From Centipeda infelix ATCC 43532 (GTDB taxonomy: Bacteria; Bacillota; Negativicutes; Selenomonadales; Selenomonadaceae), in assembly GCF_000234095.1 (NCBI RefSeq), contig NZ_JH376799.1:88840-152839 (forward strand): a stretch of 64,000 bases of DNA, read 5' to 3'. Shown here piece after piece: positions 29,067-37,766 of the stretch. The notes under the pieces were generated by a model, which did not search any database, was not told the origin of the DNA, and was given only the letters and a program-made list of their open reading frames with translations. The position numbers and the translations under genes were made by a program. Each line of letters starts with the position of its first letter. The first letter of the stretch is position 1.

Positions 29067-29072
29067 TATAAT
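29067..29072 (+). promoter_or_regulatory. narK -10 box
   Basis: A perfect TATAAT with no recognisable -35 box, as expected for an activator-dependent promoter with the Crp-type site replacing it. Confidence 0.7.
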
Positions 29073-29154
29073 TTTTTTGTATCAACGTTATAGGAAACTC
29101 TGATAAGGCACAATCCCCTCGGAGCTTCACGAAATCATCATGGGAGAGATGCAA

Positions 29155-30498
29155 ATGGAAAGCAAGGACATCCTCGCTGTGCTCGGCGAGAATCCGTCAC
29201 GGCGCGACATCCTCGCGCATTGGAATCCGGAGGACGAGGCATTCTGGAAAAAATACGGCGAGCGCGTCGCAAAGCAGAACCTCTACACCTCCACATGGGC
29301 ACTGACCCTCGCCTTTGTCGCGTGGACGATGTGGGCGACCATCGCCGCTCAGCTCAATCAGGTGGGCTTTCACTTCACGGACAACGAGATCTTCACGCTC
29401 GCAGCACTGCCGGGTCTTGTCGGCGCAACGGGGCGTCTCGTCTACACCTACCTGCCCGCCATGGTCGGCGGACGCAACTGGACGTTCTTCTCGACCGCCC
29501 TCCTGCTTGTTCCGCTCATCGGGCTCGGCAATGCCCTCACGGACACGAGCACGACCTATGACACCTTTGTCATGCTCGTCGCGGGTATCGGCATTGCGGG
29601 CGCAAACTTCTCCTCGTCGATGGCAAACATCGGCTTCTTCTTCCCGAAGTCGCAGAAGGGACTTGCCCTCGGCATCAACGCAGGCATCGGCAATCTTGGC
29701 GTCTCGCTCATCTATCTGACTGCGCCCATGCTCCTCGGGGCGAGCTTCGGCGGGCTCTTCGGTGCGCCGCTCATCAACGCGGCGGGCAAGGAGGTCTACC
29801 TCCAGAACGTCTGCTACTTCTGGGCGATTCCGACGGCACTCACCCTCATCCTCGTCTGGATGTTCATGGACAACCTGCCCATCCCGAAGCAGAGCCCGCG
29901 CAGCATGATGTCGATCTTCGGCAACAAGCACACATGGCTCATCACCGTCATCTATACCTGCGGATTCGGCTCGTTCATCGGCTACTCCGCAGCACTCGCC
30001 CTTCTCGTCAACCGTGAGTTCCCCGAGGTCTCGTTTGCCTATGCAGCGTTCCTCGGTCCGTTCATCGGCGCGGGCGTACGCCCCATCGGCGGCTGGGTCT
30101 CGGACAAGGTCAACAGCGGCTCGAAGGTCACGTTTTACTCACTGCTCCTCATGCTCGTTGCCTGTGTCGTCACCATGCTCGGCATTCAGGCGCACAACTT
30201 CGCGCTCTTCTTCGGCTCGTTCCTCGTCCTCTTCTTCTCGACGGGGTTCATCAATGCGGCATCGTTCCGCATGATCCCATTCGTCTTTGACAGCCCCGTG
30301 CACGCCTCGCTCGTCACGGGATTCACGGCGGCGATCGCAGCCTACGGCGCGTTCCTCATTCCAAAGATCTTCGGTTGGGCGTACAGCACGCAGGGCAGTG
30401 TTATCCCCGCGTTCTACATCCTCATCGCCTTCACCGTCATCACCATTATCATAACCTATGTCTTTTACGCACGCAAGGGCTCCGGCATCAAATGCTGA
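29155..30498 (+). CDS. narK: Nitrate/nitrite transporter, NarK family (MFS)
   Basis: A 447-residue MFS protein with 12 predicted helices. The two NNP glycine-rich signature helices are recognisable: AGIGIAGANFSSSMANIGFF, followed by GLALGINAGIGNLGVSL, and in the second half STGFINAASFRMIP. The arginine in the first-half segment that binds nitrate was not pinpointed. I chose the ATG at 29155 because GGGAGAG lies six bases upstream; in-frame ATGs at 29140 and 29149 lie before it. It is a single-gene unit between its putative regulator and a terminator. No nitrate reductase gene is in the window. Confidence 0.9.
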   Translation: MESKDILAVLGENPSRRDILAHWNPEDEAFWKKYGERVAKQNLYTSTWALTLAFVAWTMWATIAAQLNQVGFHFTDNEIFTLAALPGLVGATGRLVYTYLPAMVGGRNWTFFSTALLLVPLIGLGNALTDTSTTYDTFVMLVAGIGIAGANFSSSMANIGFFFPKSQKGLALGINAGIGNLGVSLIYLTAPMLLGASFGGLFGAPLINAAGKEVYLQNVCYFWAIPTALTLILVWMFMDNLPIPKQSPRSMMSIFGNKHTWLITVIYTCGFGSFIGYSAALALLVNREFPEVSFAYAAFLGPFIGAGVRPIGGWVSDKVNSGSKVTFYSLLLMLVACVVTMLGIQAHNFALFFGSFLVLFFSTGFINAASFRMIPFVFDSPVHASLVTGFTAAIAAYGAFLIPKIFGWAYSTQGSVIPAFYILIAFTVITIIITYVFYARKGSGIKC

Positions 30499-30511
30499 AT
30501 CCCGCGTGAGC

Positions 30512-30544
30512 AAAGAGGCTGCTCTTGAAAGGGCAGCCTCTTTT
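30512..30544 (+). terminator. Intrinsic terminator after narK
   Basis: AAAGAGGCTGC pairs with GCAGCCTCTTT around a short loop and is followed by T residues. Confidence 0.85.
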
Positions 30545-30580
30545 ATTGGGAAAATTTATATGCCCTTCACATTCCTCCAT

Positions 30581-30609
30581 TTCACGCACACGGCGGACTG
30601 TGGTATAAT
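30581..30609 (+). promoter_or_regulatory. Promoter of the ThrE-type exporter gene
   Basis: TTCACG is separated by 17 bases from a perfect TATAAT, 31 bases upstream of the ATG at 30641. Confidence 0.6.
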
Positions 30610-30640
30610 ATGCAGAGATGGGAAAGCTATAGGGGGAATT

Positions 30641-31969
30641 ATGGAAATCGAAGCAATCAAAAATGCATCGCAGGACAGCAATAAAATGCTGAACCACAAG
30701 ATGAAGATCCTGCTCGACATTGGACAGACACTCATGGAGAACGGGGCGGACTGCGCACGCATTGTACGCGATATGCGGCGTGCCGCCGTCCATCTGCGTA
30801 TTCCTGCTGCACAAATCCAATCACATGTCACCTATACGACACTCATGCTCTGTGTCAGCGACGGCGAGCGTTCCTTCACGCAGTTCCGCAAATGTCTGAA
30901 ACACGGGGTCAACCTCGCCGTCATCGCCGCCGTCAGCAAGCTCACATGGCGCGTCTTGCGCGGCAATACGCCGCTTGCACCGATCGAAAATGCAATCAAC
31001 CGTATCCGTGAACGAGCCCTCTGCTATCCCGACTGGGGCATCGCACTCGGAGCCGCCGTCGGCTCGGGAGGCTCGTGCAAGCTCTTCGGCGGCAGCTGGA
31101 TCGAGGCACTCGTCGCGACCATTGCGGCACTTATGGGCTTTATCGCCCACCGTACAAGCACAAAATATGCGTTTAATCCGTACGCCTGTGCCATGATTAC
31201 AGGCTTTGTCGCTACGCTCGGAGCGTGGGCAATCCCTGCGGCACTCGGTCTGCCGACCATGTGGTACGCACTCGTCGCCTGTACGATCTTCCTGATGCCG
31301 GGATTCCCGTCCATCAACGCCGCAAGCGACCTGCTGAACCGCTTCACCACCTCCGGCATGACGCGTGCAATGGACACCATGCTCATCATCGGCGGCATGA
31401 CCTTCGGCATCGCATTTGCCATCCTCGTTGCGGGCGTACACAACATCTCTGATGTACACATACAGCCGACAGACACCTACCTCAATCAGGCACTCGCCGC
31501 GATCCTCGCGGCGGGCGGCTTCTCCGTCATGTTTAACACACCGAAGAAGCTGCTCGCCATCGTTGCCGTCGAGGGCATCGTCACTATGCTCATCCGCAAC
31601 GTCCTTATGCTCGAGTTCGGGCTGCCGCAAGCAATCGGCTCCTTTGCCGCCGCCGCCGTCGTCGGCATCGCCGCACTCAAGGTCATCCACATCGTCCACA
31701 CGCCGAATACCCTGCTCATCATCCCGCCCGTCATCCCCCTCATCCCCTGCGTCCTCCTCTACCGCCTCCTCTTCGCAGTTCTCCACATTCAGACCATCTC
31801 CGTCGAGGAACTGCTCGAGGCTCTGCGGTTCGGTGTCGACGGTGTCACAATCATCCTCGCCGTCGTCGTCGGTGTCTCCATCCCGAACATCTTCATCCAG
31901 AAGCGCATGGAGACACAGCAGCAGCGCGAGATTGATGCCATCCTTGCACGCCGTGCAGCAGAGGAGTAA
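30641..31969 (+). CDS. ThrE-family threonine/serine exporter
   Basis: A 442-residue protein with a cytoplasmic N-terminus (1-110; DIGQTLMENGADCARIVRDM is the ThrE/DUF1212 start) and about ten membrane helices. It is the full-length fused form: the ThrE half (to about residue 260) is joined to the DUF3815-like second half (MFNTPKKLLAIVAVEGIVTM). It should export threonine or serine. SD AGGGGGAA precedes the ATG at 30641; the upstream extension of the open frame covers the narK terminator and is not coding. It is a monocistronic unit with a terminator directly after it. Confidence 0.88.
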   Translation: MEIEAIKNASQDSNKMLNHKMKILLDIGQTLMENGADCARIVRDMRRAAVHLRIPAAQIQSHVTYTTLMLCVSDGERSFTQFRKCLKHGVNLAVIAAVSKLTWRVLRGNTPLAPIENAINRIRERALCYPDWGIALGAAVGSGGSCKLFGGSWIEALVATIAALMGFIAHRTSTKYAFNPYACAMITGFVATLGAWAIPAALGLPTMWYALVACTIFLMPGFPSINAASDLLNRFTTSGMTRAMDTMLIIGGMTFGIAFAILVAGVHNISDVHIQPTDTYLNQALAAILAAGGFSVMFNTPKKLLAIVAVEGIVTMLIRNVLMLEFGLPQAIGSFAAAAVVGIAALKVIHIVHTPNTLLIIPPVIPLIPCVLLYRLLFAVLHIQTISVEELLEALRFGVDGVTIILAVVVGVSIPNIFIQKRMETQQQREIDAILARRAAEE

Positions 31970-31980
31970 CGCATACGAAC

Positions 31981-32018
31981 AGAAAACCATCTGATATTTT
32001 CCATACAGATGGTTTTCT
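31981..32018. terminator. Terminator after the ThrE-type gene
   Basis: AGAAAACCATCTG pairs with CAGATGGTTTTCT around a 12-base AT-rich loop. Confidence 0.8.
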
Positions 32019-32160
32019 GCCTCATTATCGCAAAAGAATATAGAGGGCGCTGATAGAATCATAATTTTTATAAATTTTAGGAATGCTCGTATTTGCTTGT
32101 TGTATCTGGAGTTGCGGGGATAAGAAAGGACTTTGGCGTGAAAAAAATCACTTTTACTAC

Positions 32161-32190
32161 TTGACAAAAGTGTCTGAATTATAATAAAAT
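32161..32190 (+). promoter_or_regulatory. ald promoter
   Basis: A perfect TTGACA is separated by 18 bases from TAAAAT. The leader to the ATG at 32276 is about 80 bases; I saw no riboswitch in it. The stretch 32019-32160 is AT-rich with no recognisable feature. Confidence 0.7.
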
Positions 32191-32275
32191 CTCAAACAGG
32201 GTATACCTTTAGAAATCCCCCTAGCCGTTTCAAACCTTCTGTATTTTTATCTATCTGTAGTAGGAGGAAAAAAAC

Positions 32276-33397
32276 ATGATTGTTGGCGTTTCGAAGGAAA
32301 TCAAAAACAATGAGTTCCGCGTCGGTATGACCCCTTCGGGTGTCGAGGCGATGCGCCGTGCTGGTCACACGGTTCTCATCGAAGAGGGCGCCGGTGTCGG
32401 CAGCGGCTTCACGGATGCCGATTACAAGGCTGTCGGCGCTGAGATCGTCTCGGACAAGAAGGCTCTGTTTGATCGCTCTGAAATGATTGTTAAAGTAAAG
32501 GAGCCGCTTGAATCCGAGTATGACCTCTTCCACGAGGGACAGATCCTCTTCACCTACCTCCATCTCGCAGCTGAGCCCCACCTCACCCAGGCTCTTCTCA
32601 AGAAGAAGGTTGTCGGCATTGCCTATGAGACGGTTCTCGGCAAGAATGGCCGTGGTCTCCCCCTGCTTGCTCCGATGAGTGAGATTGCAGGTCGTATGTC
32701 CGTTCAGATCGGTGCACAGTTCCTTGAGAGCCGTTACGGCGGCAGCGGCGTTCTGCTCGGCGGTATCGCAGGCGTCTCCGCCGGTCAGGTCGTCATCATC
32801 GGCGGCGGCAACGTCGGCACAAACGCTGCTAAGATCGCTGTCGGTCTTGGCGCACGCGTCACGGTGATCGATCTTTCGATCGAGCGTCTCCGTGAGCTCG
32901 ATGACATCTTCGGCGGCCGTATCGTCACCGAGTACTCCTCGAGCTACAACATCGCAAAGTGGGTCAAGGAGGCAGATCTCCTCGTCGGCTCCGTTCTCAT
33001 CCCGGGCGCTCGTACCCCGATCCTCGTCACTGAGGAGATGATCAAGACGATGAAGAAGGGCTCCGTTGTCGTCGACGTTGCAATCGACCAGGGCGGCTCC
33101 ATCGAGACCTGCGATCACTGCACGACGCACGAAAATCCGACGTTCGAGAAGCATGGCGTCGTCCACTACTCCGTCGCAAACATCCCGGGTGCTGTTTCCC
33201 GTACGTCCACACTCGGTATCACAAACGCAACGATCTCCTATGCGGTTGACATCGCAACGAAGGGCTACAAGGCTGCTCTCCAGCAGGTTCCGGGTCTCAA
33301 GTACGGTCTCAACACCATCGACGGCCACCTCACGAACGAGGCGGTTGCAAAGGCTCTGAACCTCCCGTTCAAGCCCATCGATGAGTTCCTTAAGTAA
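32276..33397 (+). CDS. ald: Alanine dehydrogenase
   Basis: Reversibly deaminates L-alanine to pyruvate and ammonia with NAD. At 373 residues it is of normal length. Substrate residues lie in VKVKEP (Lys near 74) and TYLHLAAEP (His near 95). The NAD fold begins [15 protein letters not shown] near residue 168 and the conserved Asp lies in [10 protein letters not shown]. Codon use is strongly biased (GTT, CTC, CGT, GCT), which suggests high expression. SD GTAGGAGGAA precedes the ATG. The next genes are an APC permease and alr, which suggests an alanine utilisation neighbourhood. Confidence 0.98.
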   Translation: MIVGVSKEIKNNEFRVGMTPSGVEAMRRAGHTVLIEEGAGVGSGFTDADYKAVGAEIVSDKKALFDRSEMIVKVKEPLESEYDLFHEGQILFTYLHLAAEPHLTQALLKKKVVGIAYETVLGKNGRGLPLLAPMSEIAGRMSVQIGAQFLESRYGGSGVLLGGIAGVSAGQVVIIGGGNVGTNAAKIAVGLGARVTVIDLSIERLRELDDIFGGRIVTEYSSSYNIAKWVKEADLLVGSVLIPGARTPILVTEEMIKTMKKGSVVVDVAIDQGGSIETCDHCTTHENPTFEKHGVVHYSVANIPGAVSRTSTLGITNATISYAVDIATKGYKAALQQVPGLKYGLNTIDGHLTNEAVAKALNLPFKPIDEFLK

Positions 33398-33417
33398 TTC
33401 TTTTCTCTGACTGCTGA

Positions 33418-33474
33418 GGGGCTGTTTCACTCCCATATGCTTCCATATGTGCCGTGAAACAGCCCCCTTTTCTT
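33418..33474 (+). terminator. ald terminator
   Basis: GGGGCTGTTTCAC pairs with GTGAAACAGCCCC across a loop that contains a smaller CATATG repeat, followed by CTTTTCTT. Confidence 0.85.
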
Positions 33475-33641
33475 AAGGAAGCACTGATAATTTCAGCCAC
33501 GCCATCTTAGCGCATCTTTTTCGCCCTGCCATCGTCAACAAATCCTCCACATAGCCCTTGCTATGCGTCCGGTTTGTCTCCTTGACAGGACAAAAAATCT
33601 ACACCAATCTGACGGGCTTCATTTTATCAGCGATTCCTTAA
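33473..33641. repeat. MITE-like inverted-repeat element, copy 2
   Basis: About 170 bp, the inverted counterpart of the element at 13803-13972. It starts TTAAGGAAGCACTGATAA and ends TTTATCAGCGATTCCTTAA, and shares CAAATCCTCCACATAGC and the central CTATGCGTCCGG. It lies between the ald terminator and the APC permease gene, 35 bases before that gene's start codon. Confidence 0.8.
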
Positions 33642-33676
33642 ATAAAAACTGAAAGGATTTGCTTGGAGGTTTTTGT

Positions 33677-35059
33677 ATGTTCTTTAAGAAAAAAACACTG
33701 GAGGATTTCAGTGCGCAGCGCGAAGGCAGCGGAATGAAACGCACGCTGAGCACCCTTGACCTTACCTTCCTTGGCATCGGCGGCATCATCGGCTCGGGCG
33801 TGTTCGTTCTGACCGGTATCGGTGCCGCACGCTACGCAGGCCCTGGTATTGTATTATCCTTCGTTGCCGCAGGTCTCCTCTGTATGCTCGTCGGACTTGC
33901 CTACGCCGAGCTTGCCTCTCTCATCCCCGCTGCGGGCAGTGCGTACGCCTATACGTTCGCATCCCTCGGTGAGGGCATGGCGTTCCTGTGCGGATGGTCT
34001 CTGATCATCGGCTACATTGTTACCGCGAGTGCGGTTGCCGTCGGTTTCTCCGCCTACTTCTCAGGAATGATGGCGTCCCTTGGGATGGAGATACCGAAGG
34101 CACTCCTCACAACGGCGCCGGAGGGTGGTATCATCAACCTCCCCGCTGTCATCATTACTCTCCTCATCGGCGTTATTCTTGCCCACGGCACGAAGGAGAG
34201 CTCGCGCCTCAATGCGATCCTCATCTCGCTCACGCTGTGCGCGATTGTCGGGTACATCGTCGTAACAACGCCCCATATGGACATCGCAAAGAATATGGAT
34301 CCGTTCCTCCCGTTCGGTGCTGCCGGCATCATGACAGGCGCAGCGGTTGTGTTCTTCTCCTTCATGGGATTCGATACGGTCGCAACCTCCGCCGAGGAGT
34401 GCAAGACCCCCGAGAAGAGTCTCCCGATCGGCATCATTGCATCGGTCTTTGTCTGTCTCTGCATCTACGCCGTTGTGGCATTCGTCCTCACGGCGACGGT
34501 CAACTACGCAGACCTCGACCGTGCCGACCCGGTGGCATACTGCCTCCGACTCATCGGCTACCCGGGATTTGCAAACCTCGTTACGGTCGGTATCCTCTTC
34601 GGTATGATCACGACCCTCATCGTTTACATCTTCGGTCAGGCGCGCGTCTTCTATGCGATGTCGCGTGACGGCTTCCTCCCGAAGGCAATGGCGAATATCC
34701 ACCCGAAATACGGCACGCCGTACTTCATCACTCTCGTGGGCTCCGTCATCATTGCCTTCATCGCAGGCTGCGTCCCGATGCTCTACATCGTCGAGCTTGC
34801 GAACACCGGTGTTCTCGCGGCATTCTTCATCGTCTTTGTCGGACTGATTGCGCTCCGCCGCAACTCCCCCGATCTGCCGCGCACGTTCACGTTCCCGATG
34901 CTCTATGTGCTCGCTCCGATCGGTATGGCAGTCTTCCTCTACCTCATCTGGGCACTCTCCCTCGTAACGAACATCACGTTCATTGTGCTCATGGTTCTCG
35001 GTTTCTTCTTCTACAACGCCTATGCCCCCTCGCATCGTTGTTGGGAAAGCAAGAAATAA
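33677..35059 (+). CDS. APC-superfamily amino acid permease (CAT/YfnA type)
   Basis: A 460-residue permease with 12 to 13 predicted helices. The first helix carries GIGGIIGSGVFVLTG, the substrate-binding break of the APC fold, preceded by the amphipathic TLSTLDLTFL that marks the cationic amino acid transporter (CAT) family. FSFMGFDTVATSAEECKTP near residue 230 is also typical. I chose the ATG at 33677, seven bases after TTGGAGG. Its place between ald and alr suggests alanine uptake, though the CAT subfamily also carries other amino acids. A repeat element lies in its upstream region. Confidence 0.9.
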   Translation: MFFKKKTLEDFSAQREGSGMKRTLSTLDLTFLGIGGIIGSGVFVLTGIGAARYAGPGIVLSFVAAGLLCMLVGLAYAELASLIPAAGSAYAYTFASLGEGMAFLCGWSLIIGYIVTASAVAVGFSAYFSGMMASLGMEIPKALLTTAPEGGIINLPAVIITLLIGVILAHGTKESSRLNAILISLTLCAIVGYIVVTTPHMDIAKNMDPFLPFGAAGIMTGAAVVFFSFMGFDTVATSAEECKTPEKSLPIGIIASVFVCLCIYAVVAFVLTATVNYADLDRADPVAYCLRLIGYPGFANLVTVGILFGMITTLIVYIFGQARVFYAMSRDGFLPKAMANIHPKYGTPYFITLVGSVIIAFIAGCVPMLYIVELANTGVLAAFFIVFVGLIALRRNSPDLPRTFTFPMLYVLAPIGMAVFLYLIWALSLVTNITFIVLMVLGFFFYNAYAPSHRCWESKK

Positions 35060-35067
35060 GTTTCATA

Positions 35068-35117
35068 CGGCAACAGAAAACAGCCCGTCCTTATGGACGG
35101 GCTGTTTTCTGTTGCCG
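35068..35117 (+). terminator. Very long perfect terminator after the APC permease
   Basis: A perfect 23-bp inverted repeat (starting CGGCAACAGAAAACAGCCCG) with a 4-base loop TTAT. The T run is inside the right arm. Confidence 0.85.
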
Positions 35118-35214
35118 ACAGTAGAAAGTAGAAAGAAGAATACATTGCATAAATCACCTGCATACGCTAAAATGATACCACTAAATCAGAAGTAGAAGCG
35201 AAAGGATGTGCCCT

Positions 35215-36321
35215 ATGCCAAGTCGTGCGGCGTGGGTCGAGATCGATCTTGGAGCGATTGCCCACAACTACAAAGAAATTCGCAGACATACGCGAAAAGA
35301 TGCAGTGCTCTGTGCGGTCGTCAAAGCGGATGCTTATGGGCACGGCGCGATTGCCGTCGCACGCAAGGCGATTGCGGCAGGTGCGGAGTATCTCGCTGTC
35401 GCGACGATTTCCGAGGCACTAAAGCTGCGTGAGGCAGGCTTTACCACACCGCTCCTCATCCTTGGGCTGACGAAGCCGGACAGCTCCTTTGACATCGTGG
35501 ATTCAGGGCTCACACAGACGGTCTGCCGCCTCGACCTCGTACAGGCACTCTCTGCGGAGGCGGTCGCACAGGGAAAAAAGGTCAAAGTACATATCGCCGT
35601 AGATACAGGTCTCGGTCGCATTGGCGTACGTCCCGAGGATGCCGTGCACTTTGCACGCATCATCACAGCAATGCCGGGCATCGAACTTGAGGGAATTTTC
35701 TCCCACTTTGCACTTGCGGATATCACAGACAAAACCTTTACGATGGAACAGATCCGCCTTTTTCAAGAGGCGTGCGAGGCAATCGAGGCGGCAGACATCC
35801 ACATTCCGATTCGCCACATCGCGGAGTCTGCAGCGATCCTCGATCTGCCCGACGTGCATTTCGACATGGTGCGTGCAGGCATCCTCCAATACGGACTGTG
35901 GCCCTCGGATGAAGTCACACATCCGTTGGACCTGCGCCCCGCGATGAAGTTCTGCGCACGCATTGTCTACATCAAAACCATCCCGTCGGGCACATCCATC
36001 GGCTACGGACGCAATTTTATCGCAGAGCGCGAGAGTCGTATCGCAACGATCTCAGTCGGCTACGCGGACGGTTATCTGCGTGCATACGCAGGCGGCTGCG
36101 TGGAGGTGTGCGGCAAACGTGCACCGATTGCAGGGCGCATCTGCATGGATCAGTGCATGATCGACATTACGGACATTCCCGAGGCAAAGCTCGGCGATGT
36201 GGTGACACTCTTCGGCTCGGACACGCTCACGGCGGATGATCTTGCCCGCTGGGCAAACACGATCAGCTACGAAGTGCTCTGCCTCGTCTCTAAGCACGTC
36301 TCGCGCATCTATATGGAATGA
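35215..36321 (+). CDS. alr: Alanine racemase
   Basis: A PLP enzyme that makes D-alanine for peptidoglycan. The PLP lysine is Lys37 in VVKADAYGHG; the second catalytic residue is the tyrosine in SIGYGRNF near residue 260. ISVGYADGY and GRICMDQCMIDIT are further family marks. At 368 residues it is complete. I chose the ATG at 35215, eight bases after AAAGGA; an ATG at 35206 is too close to that site. Its product feeds the Ddl half of the MurC-Ddl fusion encoded at 49144. Confidence 0.97.
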   Translation: MPSRAAWVEIDLGAIAHNYKEIRRHTRKDAVLCAVVKADAYGHGAIAVARKAIAAGAEYLAVATISEALKLREAGFTTPLLILGLTKPDSSFDIVDSGLTQTVCRLDLVQALSAEAVAQGKKVKVHIAVDTGLGRIGVRPEDAVHFARIITAMPGIELEGIFSHFALADITDKTFTMEQIRLFQEACEAIEAADIHIPIRHIAESAAILDLPDVHFDMVRAGILQYGLWPSDEVTHPLDLRPAMKFCARIVYIKTIPSGTSIGYGRNFIAERESRIATISVGYADGYLRAYAGGCVEVCGKRAPIAGRICMDQCMIDITDIPEAKLGDVVTLFGSDTLTADDLARWANTISYEVLCLVSKHVSRIYME

Positions 36322-36581
36322 TGTGATGTTCTCTTGAGGGGCTGTACGAAACCGTAAACTTCACGCAGCACGCCATTTTTGTTATGGAAGCAATCATTCT
36401 GATTTGTGAAATTTTCTTCTTTGTGATAAAAACAGAACTCCATGTAAGGAGACGATATAGAAAGCAAAGCAACAAATTTGCAACCCCAGTAATAACAAGG
36501 CTTCACGGGAATAACATCGTGATTTTTACACAAAGACGAAATAGCAATATAGAGGACGAATCATGGTATTTTGTAGGTAAA
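36322..36581. other. Gene-free region after alr
   Basis: About 260 bases, noticeably richer in A and T than the flanks. I see no supported gene, promoter or structured RNA; short open frames on the minus strand have no ribosome-binding site or family features. It leads into the left copy of the TTGTAGACAA direct repeat. Confidence 0.5.
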
Positions 36582-36601
36582 TTGTAGACAAGTGTAGACA
36601 A
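36582..36601. repeat. Left copy of direct repeat flanking accessory island
   Basis: TTGTAGACAAGTGTAGACAA, preceded by the related TTGTAGGTAAA. The counterpart at 39934-39954 differs by one inserted T. A possible attachment-site duplication. Confidence 0.55.
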
Positions 36602-36649
36602 CAACATGAGAGACAGCGCACATTGCGCTGTCTCTCATGTTGTTTTTTG
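36602..36649 (+). terminator. Strong hairpin with T-tract at island left end
   Basis: ACATGAGAGACAGCGCA pairs with TGCGCTGTCTCTCATGT around a 3-base loop, followed by TGTTTTTT. No gene reads into it closely, so it may insulate the island from alr transcription. Confidence 0.75.
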
Positions 36650-36754
36650 CTTGAATTTACAATCTAAGTGCAACAGGCAGTAAAAAAGAAAACGTGACAC
36701 ATAGGAAACTGATACAAGAGGTTTTCAAAGACCACATTGATCAAGGAGTATCCT

Positions 36755-37087
36755 ATGATCTCTCACAATCTGGAATACTGGGACGACGAAGTATTGCAGC
36801 TTTACCCTGCTCTTTATGAGGCATTTCTTGATATGCTTGAACATGATAACAGAAATAAAGATTATGCTCATGCACCCGAGAAATTTTACGAAGCATTCCG
36901 CGACATCAGCCTCAGTAGCCTAAAACATACGCAAGCCATAGCGCGAGAGATGTACATGCCGCCCCTACGCACAGCTTTGTACGAAAACTACCATTGCAGT
37001 GCTCAAAGGCATGAAGAGTGGATTGAAGCTCATGAGAAGCTCCTTGTCGATCGTCATAGCCTCTCCTCCTCTCGCAGTTGTTATTAA
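36755..37087 (+). CDS. Hypothetical protein, 110 aa
   Basis: I do not recognise this protein. It is acidic and helical in its first two thirds (MISHNLEYWDDEVLQLYPAL), with a His- and Tyr-rich centre and a Ser/Arg-rich end. The start at 36755 is supported by AAGGAG six bases upstream. GC content and codon use are lower than in the flanking housekeeping genes, in line with a transferred region. It is the first gene in the island and is followed by a pair of CAACATGTTG palindromes. Confidence 0.5.
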   Translation: MISHNLEYWDDEVLQLYPALYEAFLDMLEHDNRNKDYAHAPEKFYEAFRDISLSSLKHTQAIAREMYMPPLRTALYENYHCSAQRHEEWIEAHEKLLVDRHSLSSSRSCY

Positions 37088-37121
37088 TACCACATATTGT
37101 GGGAACGCTTGATTTATTCAT

Positions 37122-37149
37122 CAACATGTTGTAAAATATCAACATGTTG
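37122..37149. promoter_or_regulatory. Two CAACATGTTG palindromes, candidate operator
   Basis: Two identical 10-bp palindromes (37122-37131 and 37140-37149) have centres 18 bases apart. Such spacing is common for cooperative binding by small phage-type repressors, two of which are encoded next door. What they control is unclear, as both nearby genes end here. Confidence 0.4.
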
Positions 37150-37162
37150 CAAAGAATATGTT

Positions 37163-37351
37163 CTACACATCTTCTTTGTTCAACTGCATAACGTCCATCA
37201 GCTTCCGAACCTCCTCAACGGTGAATCCTGCACCGTCCTCCTGCATCTTTCGATAGAACGTATCACGTCCACCCCCAATGATCTCTCCTGCCGTTTGATA
37301 AGTCAGGTCGCTGTATTTCAGCTTTGCTTTGAGCAGCTGCATATCTGCCAT
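37163..37351 (-). CDS. Small phage-type Cro-like DNA-binding protein
   Basis: A 62-residue protein beginning MADMQLLKAKLKYSDLTYQ. The helix-turn-helix would be TYQTAGEIIGGGRDTFYRKM, and the layout resembles the DUF739/Cro-like repressors of Firmicutes prophages. The start at 37351 has AAAGGGAAA upstream; the longer open frame is unsupported. It is the third of three small minus-strand genes. The family call is by pattern only. Confidence 0.6.
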   Translation of the reverse strand: MADMQLLKAKLKYSDLTYQTAGEIIGGGRDTFYRKMQEDGAGFTVEEVRKLMDVMQLNKEDV

Positions 37352-37387
37352 AGTTTCCCTTTCTTTTTCATGAAAGGAGGTGAATTT

Positions 37388-37594
37388 ATGAACATGATCC
37401 CTGTTACATCTTCCAATGTCGCCTCTATCGGCTACCAGAATGGTGTTATTGAAGTCCACTTTCATAACGGTTATGCTTACCAATACACCGGCACGTCAGA
37501 AGTTCTCTTTAACGAGTTTCTGAATGCTTCGTCAAAAGGGAAGTTTGTCCATCAACGTCTGAAAGACCGCTTTCCGACTTATCGCATTCGTTGA
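37388..37594 (+). CDS. KTSC-domain protein
   Basis: A 68-residue protein matching the KTSC domain: MIPVTSSNVASIGYQNGVIE, then VHFHNGYAYQYTGTSEVLF, with the name-giving pattern appearing as ASSKGKFVHQRLKD. KTSC proteins are small, often found in phages and mobile DNA, and may bind nucleic acid; the role is unknown. The start is very well supported by AAAGGAGGTG seven bases before the ATG. Its last 86 bases overlap, on the opposite strand, the small gene at 37509-37727. Confidence 0.8.
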   Translation: MNMIPVTSSNVASIGYQNGVIEVHFHNGYAYQYTGTSEVLFNEFLNASSKGKFVHQRLKDRFPTYRIR

Positions 37595-37727
37595 TAAGAA
37601 TTGATACGGTCTCCGTAATAACCTTGAACTGTGTGCTCGTTATGATTAGCATGTCATGTGGCGTACAGTTCTTTTTCATGAACGCGATAACAGGTATACA
37701 AATCTGTGCCAGCTCCTTATCATTCAT
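37509..37727 (-). CDS. Hypothetical protein, 72 aa
   Basis: Not recognised. The sequence starts MNDKELAQICIPVIAFMKKN and reads as one amphipathic helix bundle with a polar tail. The start at 37727 is supported by GAGGAGGTGAGGGG. It overlaps the KTSC gene antisense at their 3' ends. It lies between the XRE-type and Cro-type genes, so it may belong to the same small phage-derived operon. Confidence 0.5.
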   Translation of the reverse strand: MNDKELAQICIPVIAFMKKNCTPHDMLIITSTQFKVITETVSILINECDKSESGLSDVDGQTSLLTKHSETR

Positions 37728-37766
37728 CCCCTCACCTCCTCTCGCGATTGTTTTCAAACTTAAAGT

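Noticed and set aside
36309..36533. Minus-strand 74-codon frame after alr
   Set aside because: No ribosome-binding site, no family features, and it overlaps the alr 3' end region; treated as non-coding.
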